Source of the DNA: Microbacterium sp.
GTDB taxonomy: Bacteria; Actinomycetota; Actinomycetes; Actinomycetales; Microbacteriaceae
NCBI RefSeq assembly: GCF_017305435.1
Contig: NZ_JAFKIP010000004.1
Span: 248,001 to 312,000 of the forward strand
Direction: 5' to 3'
DNA length: 64,000 nt
A program made the position numbers and the translations under genes. The notes beneath the pieces were generated by a model that did not search any database, was not told where the DNA came from, and worked only from the letters and a program-made list of their open reading frames with translations. This document shows, one piece after another, positions 18,827-28,948 of the stretch. How positions within the stretch are numbered: position 1 is the stretch's first letter; each line of letters begins with the position of its first letter.

Positions 18827-18936
18827 GCCGAGCGCTCGGCGATGAGAGCCGGTGAGGCCGCGGGCCGATAGTCTGGCCTGCGAGCGGCTCGCACGGCGGG
18901 CCGCGACGATCTGCGACACCGCAGCGAGAGGACGCG

Positions 18937-20274
18937 ATGGACAAGCAGCGGGACTTCGTACTGCGCACGATCGAGGAGCGGGGCGTCAAGTTCGTCCGCC
19001 TCTGGTTCACGGACGTGATCGGCACCCTGAAGTCGGTCGCGATCGCGCCGGCCGAGGTCGAGGGAGCGTTCACGGAGGGGCTCGGATTCGACGGCTCCGC
19101 CATTGAGGGCCTGACCCGCTCGTACGAGTCGGACCTCCTCGCCCACCCGGATCCGACGACGTTCCAGACGCTGCCCTGGCGGGGAGAGATCGACCCGACC
19201 GCGCGCATGTTCTGCGACATCACGACGCCCGACGGGCAACCCGCTGTCGCCGACCCGCGTCATGTCCTCAAGCGCGCCCTCGCGAAGGCGGCGGATGCCG
19301 GCTTCACGTTCTACACGCACCCCGAGATCGAGTTCTACCTGCTGAAGTCCTCGTCATTCGGCCCGAACGGCCCGGAGCCGGTCGACTCGGCGGGCTACTT
19401 CGACAACGTCCCGGGCGGTACCGCCCACGACTTCCGACGTCGGAGCGTCCGCATGCTCGAGGATCTCGGCATCTCGGTGGAGTACAGCCACCATGAGGGC
19501 GGGCCGGGGCAGAACGAGATCGATCTGCGCTACGCGGATGCACTTGCGACCGCCGACAACATCATGACTTTCCGCACGGTCGTCAAGGAAGTCGCGATCG
19601 AGCAGGGCGTGTATGCCACGTTCATGCCGAAGCCGCTGTCCGGACAGCCCGGCAGCGGGATGCACACGCACATGTCGCTGTTCGAAGGCGACCGCAACGC
19701 GTTCTACGAAGAAGGCGCGCAGTACCAGCTCTCCAAGACCGGGCGTCAGTTCATCGCGGGGCTGCTCACGCATGCGAACGAGATCGCGGCCGTGACGAAC
19801 CAGTTCGTGAACTCGTACAAGAGGCTCTGGGGGGGCGACGAGGCGCCGAGCTTCATCTGCTGGGGTCACAACAACCGGTCCGCGCTCGTACGCGTACCCA
19901 TGTACAAGCCGAACAAGGGTGGTTCCACGCGCATCGAGTACCGCGCCCTCGACTCGGCGGCGAACCCCTATCTCGCCTACGCGCTCATGCTCGCGGCGGG
20001 CCTCAAGGGCATCGAAGAGGGCTACGAGCTGCCGCCCGAGGCGGAAGACAACGTCTGGTCGTTGACGGATGCCGAGCGCCGCGCGCTGGGCTACGCGCAG
20101 CTCCCCGCGAGCCTCGACCACGCCCTGGAGTACATGCAGGAGTCGGAGCTCGTCGCCGAGACCCTCGGCGAGCAGGTCTTCAACTACGTGCTGCTGAACA
20201 AGCGCCGGGAGTGGCATGAGTACCGCGCCCAGGTGACGCCGTTCGAGCTGAAGAGCAATCTGGAGATGCTCTAA
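18937..20274 (+). CDS. glnA2: Glutamine synthetase, GlnA2 type
   Basis: A type I glutamine synthetase fold of 445 residues with FTDVIGTLKSVAI at the N-terminus, GFDGSAIEGL, metal-binding HPEIEFYLL, GSGMHTHMSL and NNRSALVRVP. Compared with the second copy at 27 kb it is shorter and has DNVWSLTDAE where GlnA1 has the adenylylated Tyr loop, so GlnE would not be expected to modify it. In Streptomyces and Mycobacterium relatives the A2 copies differ from GlnA1 in role and may use other amines. A likely promoter has TAGTCT at 18868. glnE starts five bases after the stop. Confidence 0.9.
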   Translation: MDKQRDFVLRTIEERGVKFVRLWFTDVIGTLKSVAIAPAEVEGAFTEGLGFDGSAIEGLTRSYESDLLAHPDPTTFQTLPWRGEIDPTARMFCDITTPDGQPAVADPRHVLKRALAKAADAGFTFYTHPEIEFYLLKSSSFGPNGPEPVDSAGYFDNVPGGTAHDFRRRSVRMLEDLGISVEYSHHEGGPGQNEIDLRYADALATADNIMTFRTVVKEVAIEQGVYATFMPKPLSGQPGSGMHTHMSLFEGDRNAFYEEGAQYQLSKTGRQFIAGLLTHANEIAAVTNQFVNSYKRLWGGDEAPSFICWGHNNRSALVRVPMYKPNKGGSTRIEYRALDSAANPYLAYALMLAAGLKGIEEGYELPPEAEDNVWSLTDAERRALGYAQLPASLDHALEYMQESELVAETLGEQVFNYVLLNKRREWHEYRAQVTPFELKSNLEML

Positions 20275-20279
20275 CAGCC

Positions 20280-23276
20280 ATGTCGGCAGGCGAGCGCACG
20301 TCCGTCCGGACCGTGCTGGCACGCGACGGCTTCGGTGAGATCGGCGACGCTCTCGAGCTGCTCACGGAGCTCGCCGACGTCCTCGGCATGGAACGCACCG
20401 ACATCCTGCGCGGCGCCGACGGAGCGGCCGATCCGGATGCCGCGCTGGGCGCGCTCGCCCGCATCGCACGCCGCGACAGCGGCGCGGTCGCGGCGGCGCT
20501 GTCGCGCGTGGGATGGGTCGTGTGGCGGCTCCTCGGTGCCTCGACGGGCTTCGGTGACTTCTATCTGCGGCATCCCGCGGAACTCGTCCACATCGCCGAA
20601 CCGGGCGGACGGCTCCCGGGGGCGGATGAACTCGTCGCCGAAATGCGCGGCTCGGTCGGAGCGGATGCCGACGGCTTCGCCGAGGCGGGCGATGAGAAGG
20701 CGTGGGTCGCGCTGCGTGTCCGCTACCGTCGCCTGCTCGCGCGCATCGCGGCGTACGATCTCTCCTCGCCCGATCCCGTCGCGGTGCTCCCCGAGGTCGC
20801 CGCCGCGCTCGCGGATGCCGCCGGCGCCGCTCTCGAAGCCTCGCTCTGCGTTGCGCGCACGCGGGTGGCCGGCGGGGGCGGGCCGGGGCTCTTCCCGCGC
20901 GACCAGGTCGCGGCGACGCGGCTCGCGATCATCGGCATGGGGAAGACGGGTGCGCGGGAGCTCAACTACGTGAGCGACGTCGATGTGATCTTCGTGGGGG
21001 GAGGCACCGACGAACTCGTCGACGAGGTGGGGGAGAGTCGCGTGATCGATATCGCGACGCGACTCGCCGTCCAGACGATGCGGGGCATCTCCGGCATGGA
21101 GATCGAGCCGCCTCTGTGGGAGGTCGACGCGAACCTCCGCCCCGAAGGCAAGCAGGGCGCGCTCGTGCGCAGTCTCGAGTCTCACCTCTCGTACTACGAC
21201 CGCTGGGCGAAGAGCTGGGAGTTCCAGGCGCTCCTCAAGGCGCGTCTCCTTGCGGGCGACCGTATGCTCGGTGAGGCATACGTCGACGCCGTCCAGCCGA
21301 AGGTGTGGACGAGCGCCGCCCGCGAGAACTTCGTCGACAGCGTGCAGCGGATGCGCGAGCGCGTCACCGAGTTCATCCCCGCCGAGGACGTCGCCTACCA
21401 GTTGAAGCTCGGCCCGGGCGGCATCCGCGACATCGAGTTCACGGTGCAGCTGCTTCAGCTCGTGCACGGGCTGGCGGACGACCGCATCCGTCAGCGCGGC
21501 ACGCTCGACGCTCTGGAAGCGCTCGTGTCCGAGGGGTACATCGGCCGATCGGATGCCGCGGCGTTCGCCCGCGACTACCGCATGCTCCGCGTGCTGGAGC
21601 ACCGTGTGCAGCTGCGCGACCTGCGCCGCACCCACCTCATGCCGCGCACACCGGAGGAACAGCGCGTGCTCGCCCGCGCGTCAGGGCTCGCCGCTGACGG
21701 TCCGGGTGTCTGGGCCGTGTGGGAGGGGATCAAGCGCGAGGTGCGTGAGATCCACGTGCGGGTGTTCTATCGTCCGCTCCTGTCGGCGGTGGCGGCGCTC
21801 CCGGCCGAGGAGCAGCAGCTCTCGACCGCGCAGGCGCACGACCGGCTCGCGGCGATCGGCTTCCGCGACCCGGCGGGGGCGCTTCGGCACATCGGTGCGT
21901 TGACGGGCGGCCTCAGCCGGAAGGCGACGATCCAACGCCACCTGATGCCGATCATGATCCGCTGGTTTGCCGACGGCGTGGATCCAGATTACGGCCTTCT
22001 CGCGTTCCGCCGCGTGAGCGAACGGCTGGGGGACACGCCCTGGTTCCTCCGGATGCTGCGCGACTCGTCCGGAGCCGCCGAACGGTTGACGCGAGTGCTC
22101 TCCGGCTCCCGCTACATCGGCGAGCTCATGGAGTGGATCCCCGAGTCCGTCGCGTGGCTCGACTCGGAGGATCAGCTGCGGCTGCGGTCGGGTCTCGCCC
22201 TGCAGCAGGAGGCGCGGGCCATCCAGACGCGCCATGAGACGATCCGTGACGCGATGGATGCCGTCCGGGCGCTGCGACGTCGCGAGCTGCTGCGGCTTGC
22301 GTTCGGCGCTGTCCTCGGCACCCTCACGATCGAGGAGCTCGCCGAGGGACTGACGACGATCAGCGAAGTGACGATCCAGGCGACGCTGCGCGCGGTGCGG
22401 CGCGAGGTCGTCCCCGCCGCGGACGAAGCGCTCGACTTCTCGGTGATCGCGATGGGACGCTTCGGCGGCGCGGAGCTCGGATTCGGGTCGGATGCCGACG
22501 TGCTCTACGTCTACGACGCGAACGGTCTGGATCCGCAACGCGCGAACGAGCTCGCGCGTCAGCTCGTCGCGGGTCTCCGTGAGTACTCGGAGGACAACCG
22601 CGTCCCCTTCGACCTCGATGCGGACCTGCGGCCCGAGGGGCGCAACGGCCCGCTCGTGCGCTCGCTCGACTCGTATGCGGAGTACTACCGGCGCTGGTCC
22701 CTCTCGTGGGAGGCGCAGGCGCTCCTGCGGGCACGCGGGGTCGCAGGCAGCGTCAAGCTCATCGGCCGGTTCATGGAGCTCGCCGACGACGTGCGCTACC
22801 CGTCGCAGGTCGCGCTGCAGGACCTTCGGGAGATCAAGCGCATCAAGGCCCGCGTCGAGAACGAGCGCCTGCCGCAGGGGGTCGACCGCGCCCGGCACTT
22901 GAAGCTCGGCCCGGGTGGGCTCAGTGACGCCGAGTGGCTCGTGCAGCTCCTGCAGCACGCCCACGCCGCCGCGATCCCCGCGCTGCGGACGACCTCGACG
23001 ATCCAGGCCTTGGAGGCCGCGCGCGACGCCGGTCTGGTGCCGGATGCCGCGGCGGAGCGGCTCGCGGCATCCTGGCGTCTGGCGAGCAGACTCCGTTCCG
23101 CGAACACCCTGCTCTCGGGGCAGACGAGCGACGTGCTGCCCACCGACCGCGGCAAGCTCGACGGCATCGGCCGCCTTCTGGAGTACCCGCCGCGCTCGGC
23201 GACGGTCGTCGAGGAGGAGTGGTTGCGCACCGCGCGGCGCGCGCGGCGCGATTTCGAGAAGCTCTTCTACGGCTGA
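20280..23276 (+). CDS. glnE: Bifunctional glutamine synthetase adenylyltransferase/deadenylase
   Basis: Controls GlnA1 by adding or removing AMP on a Tyr. The 998-residue length is typical. Two nucleotidyltransferase domains are visible, with ELNYVSDVDVIF near residue 230 and GFGSDADVLYVYD near residue 735. Each is followed by a helical domain with LGPGGIRDIEF or LGPGGLSDAEW, the paired layout of GlnE. It is coupled to glnA2. Its target Tyr is present in the other synthetase (Tyr402). Its 3' end overlaps the convergent membrane-protein gene by ten bases. Confidence 0.96.
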   Translation: MSAGERTSVRTVLARDGFGEIGDALELLTELADVLGMERTDILRGADGAADPDAALGALARIARRDSGAVAAALSRVGWVVWRLLGASTGFGDFYLRHPAELVHIAEPGGRLPGADELVAEMRGSVGADADGFAEAGDEKAWVALRVRYRRLLARIAAYDLSSPDPVAVLPEVAAALADAAGAALEASLCVARTRVAGGGGPGLFPRDQVAATRLAIIGMGKTGARELNYVSDVDVIFVGGGTDELVDEVGESRVIDIATRLAVQTMRGISGMEIEPPLWEVDANLRPEGKQGALVRSLESHLSYYDRWAKSWEFQALLKARLLAGDRMLGEAYVDAVQPKVWTSAARENFVDSVQRMRERVTEFIPAEDVAYQLKLGPGGIRDIEFTVQLLQLVHGLADDRIRQRGTLDALEALVSEGYIGRSDAAAFARDYRMLRVLEHRVQLRDLRRTHLMPRTPEEQRVLARASGLAADGPGVWAVWEGIKREVREIHVRVFYRPLLSAVAALPAEEQQLSTAQAHDRLAAIGFRDPAGALRHIGALTGGLSRKATIQRHLMPIMIRWFADGVDPDYGLLAFRRVSERLGDTPWFLRMLRDSSGAAERLTRVLSGSRYIGELMEWIPESVAWLDSEDQLRLRSGLALQQEARAIQTRHETIRDAMDAVRALRRRELLRLAFGAVLGTLTIEELAEGLTTISEVTIQATLRAVRREVVPAADEALDFSVIAMGRFGGAELGFGSDADVLYVYDANGLDPQRANELARQLVAGLREYSEDNRVPFDLDADLRPEGRNGPLVRSLDSYAEYYRRWSLSWEAQALLRARGVAGSVKLIGRFMELADDVRYPSQVALQDLREIKRIKARVENERLPQGVDRARHLKLGPGGLSDAEWLVQLLQHAHAAAIPALRTTSTIQALEAARDAGLVPDAAAERLAASWRLASRLRSANTLLSGQTSDVLPTDRGKLDGIGRLLEYPPRSATVVEEEWLRTARRARRDFEKLFYG

Positions 23277-23815
23277 TCGGCGAGCCGTGCCCACGCGGCC
23301 GTGAGGGCTGCGGCTCCCAGACCGACGCACACCCAGGTGAGGGCCGCGGCGGGAGCCCCCGTCACGAGCAGCCCGAGGAGCATGGCGAGGACCGTGCCGA
23401 GGACGACGGCGAGCGCGGTCAGCACGACAAGGCCTAGCAGTCGCCACGGGTGGGCGCGGGCGGTGCGGGCGGCCGCACGGATGCCGCCTGTCGCGATGAC
23501 GGGACACGCGACCGCGATACCCAGGGGGAGGAGCACCGGCGCGATGACGGCGAGCGCCGCGACGACGACGGCGCTGGCGGCGATGAGCGCGGTGCGGCGC
23601 GGCGAGTGGCCACCGCGAACGAGCGACCAGAGCGTCACGGAGGTCGCGACGAGCGCGATGCCGGAGAGGATCGCCAACCCGATCGCGCCGGCATCCAGCG
23701 CGCTTCGCGGCGCGAGGGCGACGAAGAGCGCCTGCACCGCGGCGTTCGCCGCGACCACCGCGACCACCGTGACGACGAGGGGCGCCGTGCGGAGGCGAAC
23801 CGGGTTCTGTGTCAT
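23267..23815 (-). CDS. Small integral membrane protein, unknown
   Basis: A 182-residue protein that is mostly hydrophobic, with about five membrane helices between residues 12 and 175 and many Ala, Val and Leu. No family is recognised. Its ATG overlaps the stop of the upstream lipoprotein gene by 4 bases, so the phosphoesterase, lipoprotein and this protein form a tightly coupled envelope operon. The open frame extends much further upstream inside the neighbouring genes and is not used. Confidence 0.65.
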   Translation of the reverse strand: MTQNPVRLRTAPLVVTVVAVVAANAAVQALFVALAPRSALDAGAIGLAILSGIALVATSVTLWSLVRGGHSPRRTALIAASAVVVAALAVIAPVLLPLGIAVACPVIATGGIRAAARTARAHPWRLLGLVVLTALAVVLGTVLAMLLGLLVTGAPAAALTWVCVGLGAAALTAAWARLADQP

Positions 23816-24171
23816 CCGCGCGCCGCCTCGTCGATGAGGTCGCGCAGGGCGCCGTCGTACACCGTCTCGCCGCCGACCTTGACCTCGATCGCGGCGTCGT
23901 CCGCGGTGCTCGACCGGACGAGGATGTCGGCACCCGTGAGCGTCGTCCCGTGGCATGTCACGGTCGTCGAGTCCGCTTCGACCGCGCACACGGGAGCCGT
24001 GAGGATGTCGATCCGCTGCGCCTGCAGGGCGTCGATCGCGCCGAAGCGCACTTCGGCGAGTGCATCGCCGCCGACCGGCGCCAGGGCGCTCAGCTGGGAG
24101 CATCCCGCAAGGGCGAGGCTCATGGCGCCGACGAGCACGACGACACGCATCCTCGCGACGGCGCCCCTCAC
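23812..24171 (-). CDS. Small lipoprotein, unknown
   Basis: A 119-residue exported protein with a lipoprotein signal: basic start (VRGAVARMR), hydrophobic core and lipobox LALAGC. The mature part has two Cys (APVCAVEADSTTVTCHG) that could form a disulfide and ends in a charged helix (DLIDEAARG). GTG 24171 is chosen because it overlaps the phosphoesterase stop in GTGA; ATG 24150 is the alternative and would still leave the signal. No family is recognised. It is coupled on both sides in the three-gene operon. Confidence 0.65.
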   Translation of the reverse strand: MRGAVARMRVVVLVGAMSLALAGCSQLSALAPVGGDALAEVRFGAIDALQAQRIDILTAPVCAVEADSTTVTCHGTTLTGADILVRSSTADDAAIEVKVGGETVYDGALRDLIDEAARG

Positions 24172-25955
24172 GACAGTTTCCGTTCGTGGGCGAGGATCCG
24201 CGAGCGCGCCACGAGGTGCTGCGCCTCCAGCGCGGCATCCGTGATCGTCGCGAGGTCGAAGGGCGCCGGCAGCAGCAGCTCGGTGTTGCGGTCCAGCGGC
24301 GACCCGCGACGCATGAGGGGCGTCTCCGCCCAATCGTTGGATGCCAGTTCCCGACTGCGTGCGGCGAGCGAGAGGTAGTCCGTGCCGGCGCCGGGTGCCG
24401 CGTCGGCGGCGTGATCGACGACGGTCGTGAGGAGCGAGAGCGTGCCGTCGCGGTTGTCGACGATCTCGACGGTCTGCTGCTGCTGCGGGAAGTCGATGCA
24501 CGAGGCCGTCGTGATCTCCCAGAAGCCCCCGCCGGACGGTCTCGTGTGCGCGAGGATCTGGTTGAGGTGCGTGTGACCGTTGAGCCATCCGACGACGACC
24601 GGGTATCGGAGCAGCATCGCGATGAACTCGTCGGCTCCGATGAGGATCTCGTCCTGCCCCGGGCGTTGCGCGCGGTTCTCCAGCGTGTCGCTGTTGTGAT
24701 GGCTGAGCACGAGGACGAGACGGTTCTCGCGGGTCGCCTCGACGAGCTGCTGTTCGAGCCACACGAACTGGTTCTGCGGCACGGCGCCGTCCGGCCCCGC
24801 GACCTGATTGCACGTGTCGAGGCCGAAGACGCGCACGTGGGGTGTGAGATCCGCCTGCCACCACGTCTCTCCCGTGCGGAGATTGTGCTCGGTGAAGCCG
24901 TGCCCGATCGGGCCCGGCTGCTGCGCCGTCGTGAAGTGCTGCTCCATGAACTCGTGCCGGGTGAACAGCGCGCGCCCGGAATCGGCGGGGACGGCGCGGA
25001 ACCCGGGCCGGAGGCCGAGTGCCAACCCAAGGGCGTCGAGGCTCTGCTGTACGACGCTCGTGCGTGCCGCATATCCGCCGAGGGCGAGCCCCGCCGTCGC
25101 TTCGAGCGTGTACGACTTGCGCCCGCCGACGGCGAGCTGCCGCAGCTGCGAGTCGAGGTCGAAGGTGCCGAGCAGCAGGGTCTCGTGGTTTCCGTACACC
25201 GAGTACCACGGAGCGGGGAGTCCGACGGAGGGCACCGGCTGCGCGATGGCGTCGTCGAGCAGCGTCGGCAGGGTCGGGAACCCGTACGCGCCGAAATCCC
25301 CGCCGGAGGGGTCCGCCGGACGGTAGGCCCATACGGCTTCGGCCCACGCCTGCACGCCCTCGAAGTGCGGACTCGTGCGCGGATCCACGCTGAGACCGTC
25401 GAGGAGGTCGATGTACCAGCGCAGCTCGCGGTGCGAGTGCATGTCAGCGCTGTCCCCGGTCACGACGGCGGCTCCCATCGGCGCGCCCGTGACGGGGCTG
25501 TAGCGCAGATCGGACATCGACTTCGTCATCGCGGCGATGACGTGCGGGCTGAGCGGATCCTGCGGGTGGAACGCCGACCCCCAGGCGGCGTGGTCCTGGA
25601 CGACCATCGGCTCGATGCGTCCGGGTGACTGCGCGTCGATCACGTGCATGTCGGAGAGATGGCCGAGGTAGAGAAGTGAGCGTCGAGCGGTCAGCCGGGC
25701 CGTGTCGGGGGCATGACCGAGGATGTCGAGGCGCGGCAGATGCGGCTCGCCGGCACCGTCGACGAGGGTGCGGTACGAGCCCTGCAGGACACGTCCTTGA
25801 AGAATCGTGCGGGTGAGCGTGCTCGGCGCCGCAGCGAACGCGGCGGGCGCCACCGGTCGGGAGAGCTCGTCCGCCAGCAGGTCGCGCGGAAGCGCGCCGG
25901 CGGCTGCGATGCCGCCGACGACGGTGAGGAACTGACGACGCGAGAGGGCGCCCAC
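24168..25955 (-). CDS. Secreted metallophosphoesterase, Tat-type signal (TIGR03767-like)
   Basis: A 595-residue calcineurin-like phosphoesterase. It begins with a twin-arginine signal (SRRQFLTVVGGIAAAGAL), so it is probably exported folded. Metal-binding motifs are present in order: HLSDMHVID, VTGDSADMHSH, YSVYGNHETLLLG, LSHHNSDT and LNGHTHLNQI. The length and the AQSPGRIEPM / HEFMEQHF segments fit the actinobacterial TIGR03767 family. The substrate is unknown; a phosphodiester or phosphate-ester role in the envelope is inferred. ATG 25955 has GGAGGT just upstream. It heads the operon with the lipoprotein and membrane protein. Confidence 0.85.
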   Translation of the reverse strand: MGALSRRQFLTVVGGIAAAGALPRDLLADELSRPVAPAAFAAAPSTLTRTILQGRVLQGSYRTLVDGAGEPHLPRLDILGHAPDTARLTARRSLLYLGHLSDMHVIDAQSPGRIEPMVVQDHAAWGSAFHPQDPLSPHVIAAMTKSMSDLRYSPVTGAPMGAAVVTGDSADMHSHRELRWYIDLLDGLSVDPRTSPHFEGVQAWAEAVWAYRPADPSGGDFGAYGFPTLPTLLDDAIAQPVPSVGLPAPWYSVYGNHETLLLGTFDLDSQLRQLAVGGRKSYTLEATAGLALGGYAARTSVVQQSLDALGLALGLRPGFRAVPADSGRALFTRHEFMEQHFTTAQQPGPIGHGFTEHNLRTGETWWQADLTPHVRVFGLDTCNQVAGPDGAVPQNQFVWLEQQLVEATRENRLVLVLSHHNSDTLENRAQRPGQDEILIGADEFIAMLLRYPVVVGWLNGHTHLNQILAHTRPSGGGFWEITTASCIDFPQQQQTVEIVDNRDGTLSLLTTVVDHAADAAPGAGTDYLSLAARSRELASNDWAETPLMRRGSPLDRNTELLLPAPFDLATITDAALEAQHLVARSRILAHERKLS

Positions 25956-26089
25956 ATGGACCTCCGGGATCGGGTGTGCTCACCCTAGCGGATGCGGACG
26001 ACCCGGCATCCGTCACGCGGCTGACGTTCACGTCGATGGCGGCCGATTCCCGCCAGCGCCGCGGCGCCCGATGGTGTGGACTGAGACGC

Positions 26090-26899
26090 ATGACCACTTC
26101 TGCGACGCCCGCGCCCTCCTTCCACGCTCTGCATTCCGCTCCGACGCCGCTCCTGCTCACGAACGTATGGGATGCCGCGAGTGCCGCGCTCGTCGCGAGC
26201 AGCGGCGCCCGCGCGGTCGCGACGAGCAGCGCGGGCGTGGCGTGGTCGCTGGGCTACCCCGACGGTGACATCCTGCCGCGGCATGAGCTCCTCGACGCGG
26301 TCGCGCGGATCGTCGCGGTGGTGGACGTGCCGGTGACCGCTGACATCGAGAGCGGCGGCCGGACGCCCGCGGAGGTGGCGGACACCGTCACGGGGGTCGT
26401 GGATGCCGGCGCCGTGGGGATCAACATCGAGGACGGCGACCGGTCGGTGCCCGACGCCGAGTCCCGCATCGTGGCCGCGCGGCGGGCGGCCGAAGGTGCC
26501 GGTGCTGAGCTCTTCATCAATGCGCGCACCGACGTCTACCTGCGCGGGCTCGTGCCCGCTTCACAGCTCGTGTCCGAGACCGTCACCCGCGCGCGTCGCT
26601 ACCTCGACGCCGGCGCGAACGGCATCTTCGTCCCCGGGCTGGCGGACCTCGACGTCATCGCGGAGCTCGTCGCGCGCATCGACGCGCCGGTGAACATCAT
26701 GGTCGGCCCGGGGAGTCCGGCCGTCGGGCCACTCGCCGCGGTCGGCGTGCGGCGCCTGAGCCTCGGCTCCGCGCCCGCGCAGAGCGCATACGCGCTCATC
26801 GCCGCGGCGGCGCGAGAACTGGAGGCATCCGGCACCTACACGTCGTTGGGCGAGGGCGTCGACTACGGCCGCCTGAACGCGCTCCTCGAGCGTTCATAG
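26090..26899 (+). CDS. Isocitrate lyase/PEP mutase family protein
   Basis: A 269-residue TIM-barrel protein of the PEP mutase/isocitrate lyase superfamily, showing LLLTNVWDAASA, SSAGVAWSLGYPDG, VTADIESGG, GINIEDGD and FINARTDVYL. These acidic residues form the usual Mg site. The catalytic Cys of true lyases (KKCGH type) is not seen, and the family is often misnamed, so lyase or hydrolase chemistry on small 2-oxo or dicarboxylic acids is all that can be suggested. The start is ATG 26090; a longer open frame upstream lacks protein-like sequence. Confidence 0.8.
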   Translation: MTTSATPAPSFHALHSAPTPLLLTNVWDAASAALVASSGARAVATSSAGVAWSLGYPDGDILPRHELLDAVARIVAVVDVPVTADIESGGRTPAEVADTVTGVVDAGAVGINIEDGDRSVPDAESRIVAARRAAEGAGAELFINARTDVYLRGLVPASQLVSETVTRARRYLDAGANGIFVPGLADLDVIAELVARIDAPVNIMVGPGSPAVGPLAAVGVRRLSLGSAPAQSAYALIAAAARELEASGTYTSLGEGVDYGRLNALLERS

Positions 26900-26910
26900 C
26901 CGCGCACACG

Positions 26911-26951
26911 CACGACGTCCCCGGCACCCATGGGATGCCGGGGACGTCGTG
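26911..26951. terminator. Strong bidirectional hairpin terminator
   Basis: A perfect 16-bp stem (26911-26926 with 26936-26951) around a nine-base loop, placed between the stops of the PEP-mutase-family gene and glnA1. Confidence 0.85.
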
Positions 26952-26959
26952 ATCAGGCG

Positions 26960-28384
26960 TCAGACGCCGAAGTAGAGCTCGTACTCGAACGGGTGCGGGC
27001 GCGCGGCCAGCGGCTTGATCTCGTTCTCGATCTTGTACTCGATCCACGTCTCGATGAGCTCGGGCGTGAACACGCCGCCCGCGAGCAGGAACTCGTGGTC
27101 AGCGCGGAGCGCCTCGAGCGAGTCGAGTAGCGAGTTCGGCACCTGCGGGATGTTCTTCGCCTCCTCGGGGGGAAGCTCGTACAGGTCCTTGTCGACCGGC
27201 TCGTGCGGCTCGATGCGGTTCTTGATGCCGTCCAGGCCCGCCATCATCTGCGCCGCGAAGGCGAGGTAGGGGTTGCCCGAGGCATCCGGTGCGCGGAACT
27301 CGATGCGCTTCGCCTTCGGGTTCGAGCCCGTGATCGGGATGCGGATGGCGGCGGAGCGGTTGCCGGCCGAGTAGACCAGGTTGACCGGGGCCTCGTAGCC
27401 CTTGACCAGGCGCTTGTAGGAGTTCAGCGTCGGGTTCGTGAACGCGAGCACCGCGGGAGCGTGCGCGAGGAGACCGCCGATGTACCAGCGGGCGAGGTCG
27501 GAGAGACCGCCGTAACCCTTCTCGTCGTAGAAGAGGGGCTTGCCCTCGAGCCACAGCGACTGGTGCGTGTGCATGCCCGAGCCGTTGTCGCCGAACAGGG
27601 GCTTGGGCATGAAGGTCGCGACCTTGCCCCACTCCTCGGCGACGTTCTTGACGATGTACTTGAACTTCAGGATGTCGTCGGCCGCGTGCACCATGGTGTC
27701 GAAGCGGTAGTTGATCTCCTGCTGGCCGCCCGTGCCGACCTCGTGGTGAGCGCGCTCGAGGATGAGCCCCGACTCGATCAGCTTGAGCGAGATGTCGTCG
27801 CGGAGGTCAGCCGTCTTGTCGACGGGGGAGACGGGGAAGTAGCCGCCCTTGAAGGGGGTCTTGTTGGCGAGGTTGCCGCCCTCTTCGACGCGGCCGGTGT
27901 TCCAGGCGCCCTCTTCCGAGTCGACGGAGTAGAAGGAGCTGTTCTGCTTCACTTCGTAGCGCACGTCGTCGAAGATGTAGAACTCCGCCTCCGGGGCGAA
28001 GAACGCGGTGTCCGCGATGCCGGTGGAGGCGAGGTACTTCTCAGCCTTCTTGGCGACCTGACGCGGGTCCTTGGCGTAGATCTCACCGTTGCGCGGGTTG
28101 TAGATGTCGAAGAGCATGATGAGCGTCTTCGCCTCGCGGAACGGGTCGAGGTAGGCGGTGGAGACATCCGGGATCAGCTGCATGTCCGATTCGTGGATGT
28201 TCGCGAAGCCGCGGATCGACGAACCGTCGAAGAGCTGACCGACCGTGAAGAACTCCTCGTCGACAGTCGAGGCGGGGATGTTGAAGTGCTGCTGCACGCC
28301 AGGGAGGTCCGTGAAACGGATATCGAGGAACTTGACGTCCTCGTCCTTGATGAACTTCAGCACCTCGGATGAATCTTTGAACAT
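26960..28384 (-). CDS. glnA: Glutamine synthetase type I
   Basis: Main ammonium-assimilating enzyme, making glutamine from glutamate, NH3 and ATP. The 474-residue length is canonical for GSI-beta. The motifs [32 protein letters not shown] and NRSAAIRIP are visible. Tyr402 in [11 protein letters not shown] is the adenylylation site recognised by GlnE, which is encoded 4 kb away. ATG 28384 is chosen for its length and for GGAG six bases upstream; earlier in-frame starts are not needed. The leader carries GC-rich short repeats near 28445-28480 of unknown role. Confidence 0.97.
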   Translation of the reverse strand: MFKDSSEVLKFIKDEDVKFLDIRFTDLPGVQQHFNIPASTVDEEFFTVGQLFDGSSIRGFANIHESDMQLIPDVSTAYLDPFREAKTLIMLFDIYNPRNGEIYAKDPRQVAKKAEKYLASTGIADTAFFAPEAEFYIFDDVRYEVKQNSSFYSVDSEEGAWNTGRVEEGGNLANKTPFKGGYFPVSPVDKTADLRDDISLKLIESGLILERAHHEVGTGGQQEINYRFDTMVHAADDILKFKYIVKNVAEEWGKVATFMPKPLFGDNGSGMHTHQSLWLEGKPLFYDEKGYGGLSDLARWYIGGLLAHAPAVLAFTNPTLNSYKRLVKGYEAPVNLVYSAGNRSAAIRIPITGSNPKAKRIEFRAPDASGNPYLAFAAQMMAGLDGIKNRIEPHEPVDKDLYELPPEEAKNIPQVPNSLLDSLEALRADHEFLLAGGVFTPELIETWIEYKIENEIKPLAARPHPFEYELYFGV

Positions 28385-28502
28385 GGAGTCTCCAAGATCG
28401 GGTGTGGAACGGGCCTGACGGGGCCAGGCTCGCTCCGACGTTATCGGGGGAGGGTTGCTCCCCAGTATCCCCCGTGTTTCGGGGATGTTACGACGCCGCG
28501 GG

Positions 28503-28508
28503 TACGCT
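28503..28508 (+). promoter_or_regulatory. -10 element TACGCT (leaderless arrangement)
   Basis: TACGCT ends six bases before GTG 28515 of the RDD protein gene. Confidence 0.45.
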
Positions 28509-28514
28509 GAGGAG

Positions 28515-28916
28515 GTGACGGATGCCGCGAGCGAGAACACCTATCCCGGCGAGCGACTCGGCTTCCCCGCCACGGGAGCGGGCAGCATCGCGCGTCCGGG
28601 CCGACGCATCGGCGCCCTCGCGATCGATTGGGCATGCGCCGTCCTCGTGTCCATCGCGTTCTTCGAGTACGACGCGATCGCCACCACCGTGATCTTCGCG
28701 ATCGTGCAGATCGTCTTCCTGCCCACGCTCGGCGGCAGCCCGGGCCATCGCCTCCTCGGGATGCGGCTGCAGCTCGTCGGCGGGGGATGGGTGGGCCTGT
28801 GGCGACCCATCGTGCGGACGGCTCTGCTCTGCCTCGTGATCCCGGCCGTCATCTGGGACGCGGACCAGCGCGGCGTGCACGACAAGGCGGCCGGAACGGT
28901 CCTGCTGCGCTCCTGA
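28515..28916 (+). CDS. RDD family membrane protein
   Basis: A small membrane protein of 133 residues. It has the family signature [20 protein letters not shown], where Arg and Asp flank the first helix, two further helices ([28 protein letters not shown]) and a C-terminal [13 protein letters not shown]. The transport or structural role of the family is unknown. GTG 28515 is supported by the -10 spacing; ATG 28485 is possible. It is divergent from glnA, the arrangement also seen next to glnA1 in mycobacteria. Confidence 0.85.
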   Translation: MTDAASENTYPGERLGFPATGAGSIARPGRRIGALAIDWACAVLVSIAFFEYDAIATTVIFAIVQIVFLPTLGGSPGHRLLGMRLQLVGGGWVGLWRPIVRTALLCLVIPAVIWDADQRGVHDKAAGTVLLRS

Positions 28917-28948
28917 GCCGTGCGCGTCGCGAGCGCAGGACGCGGCGC

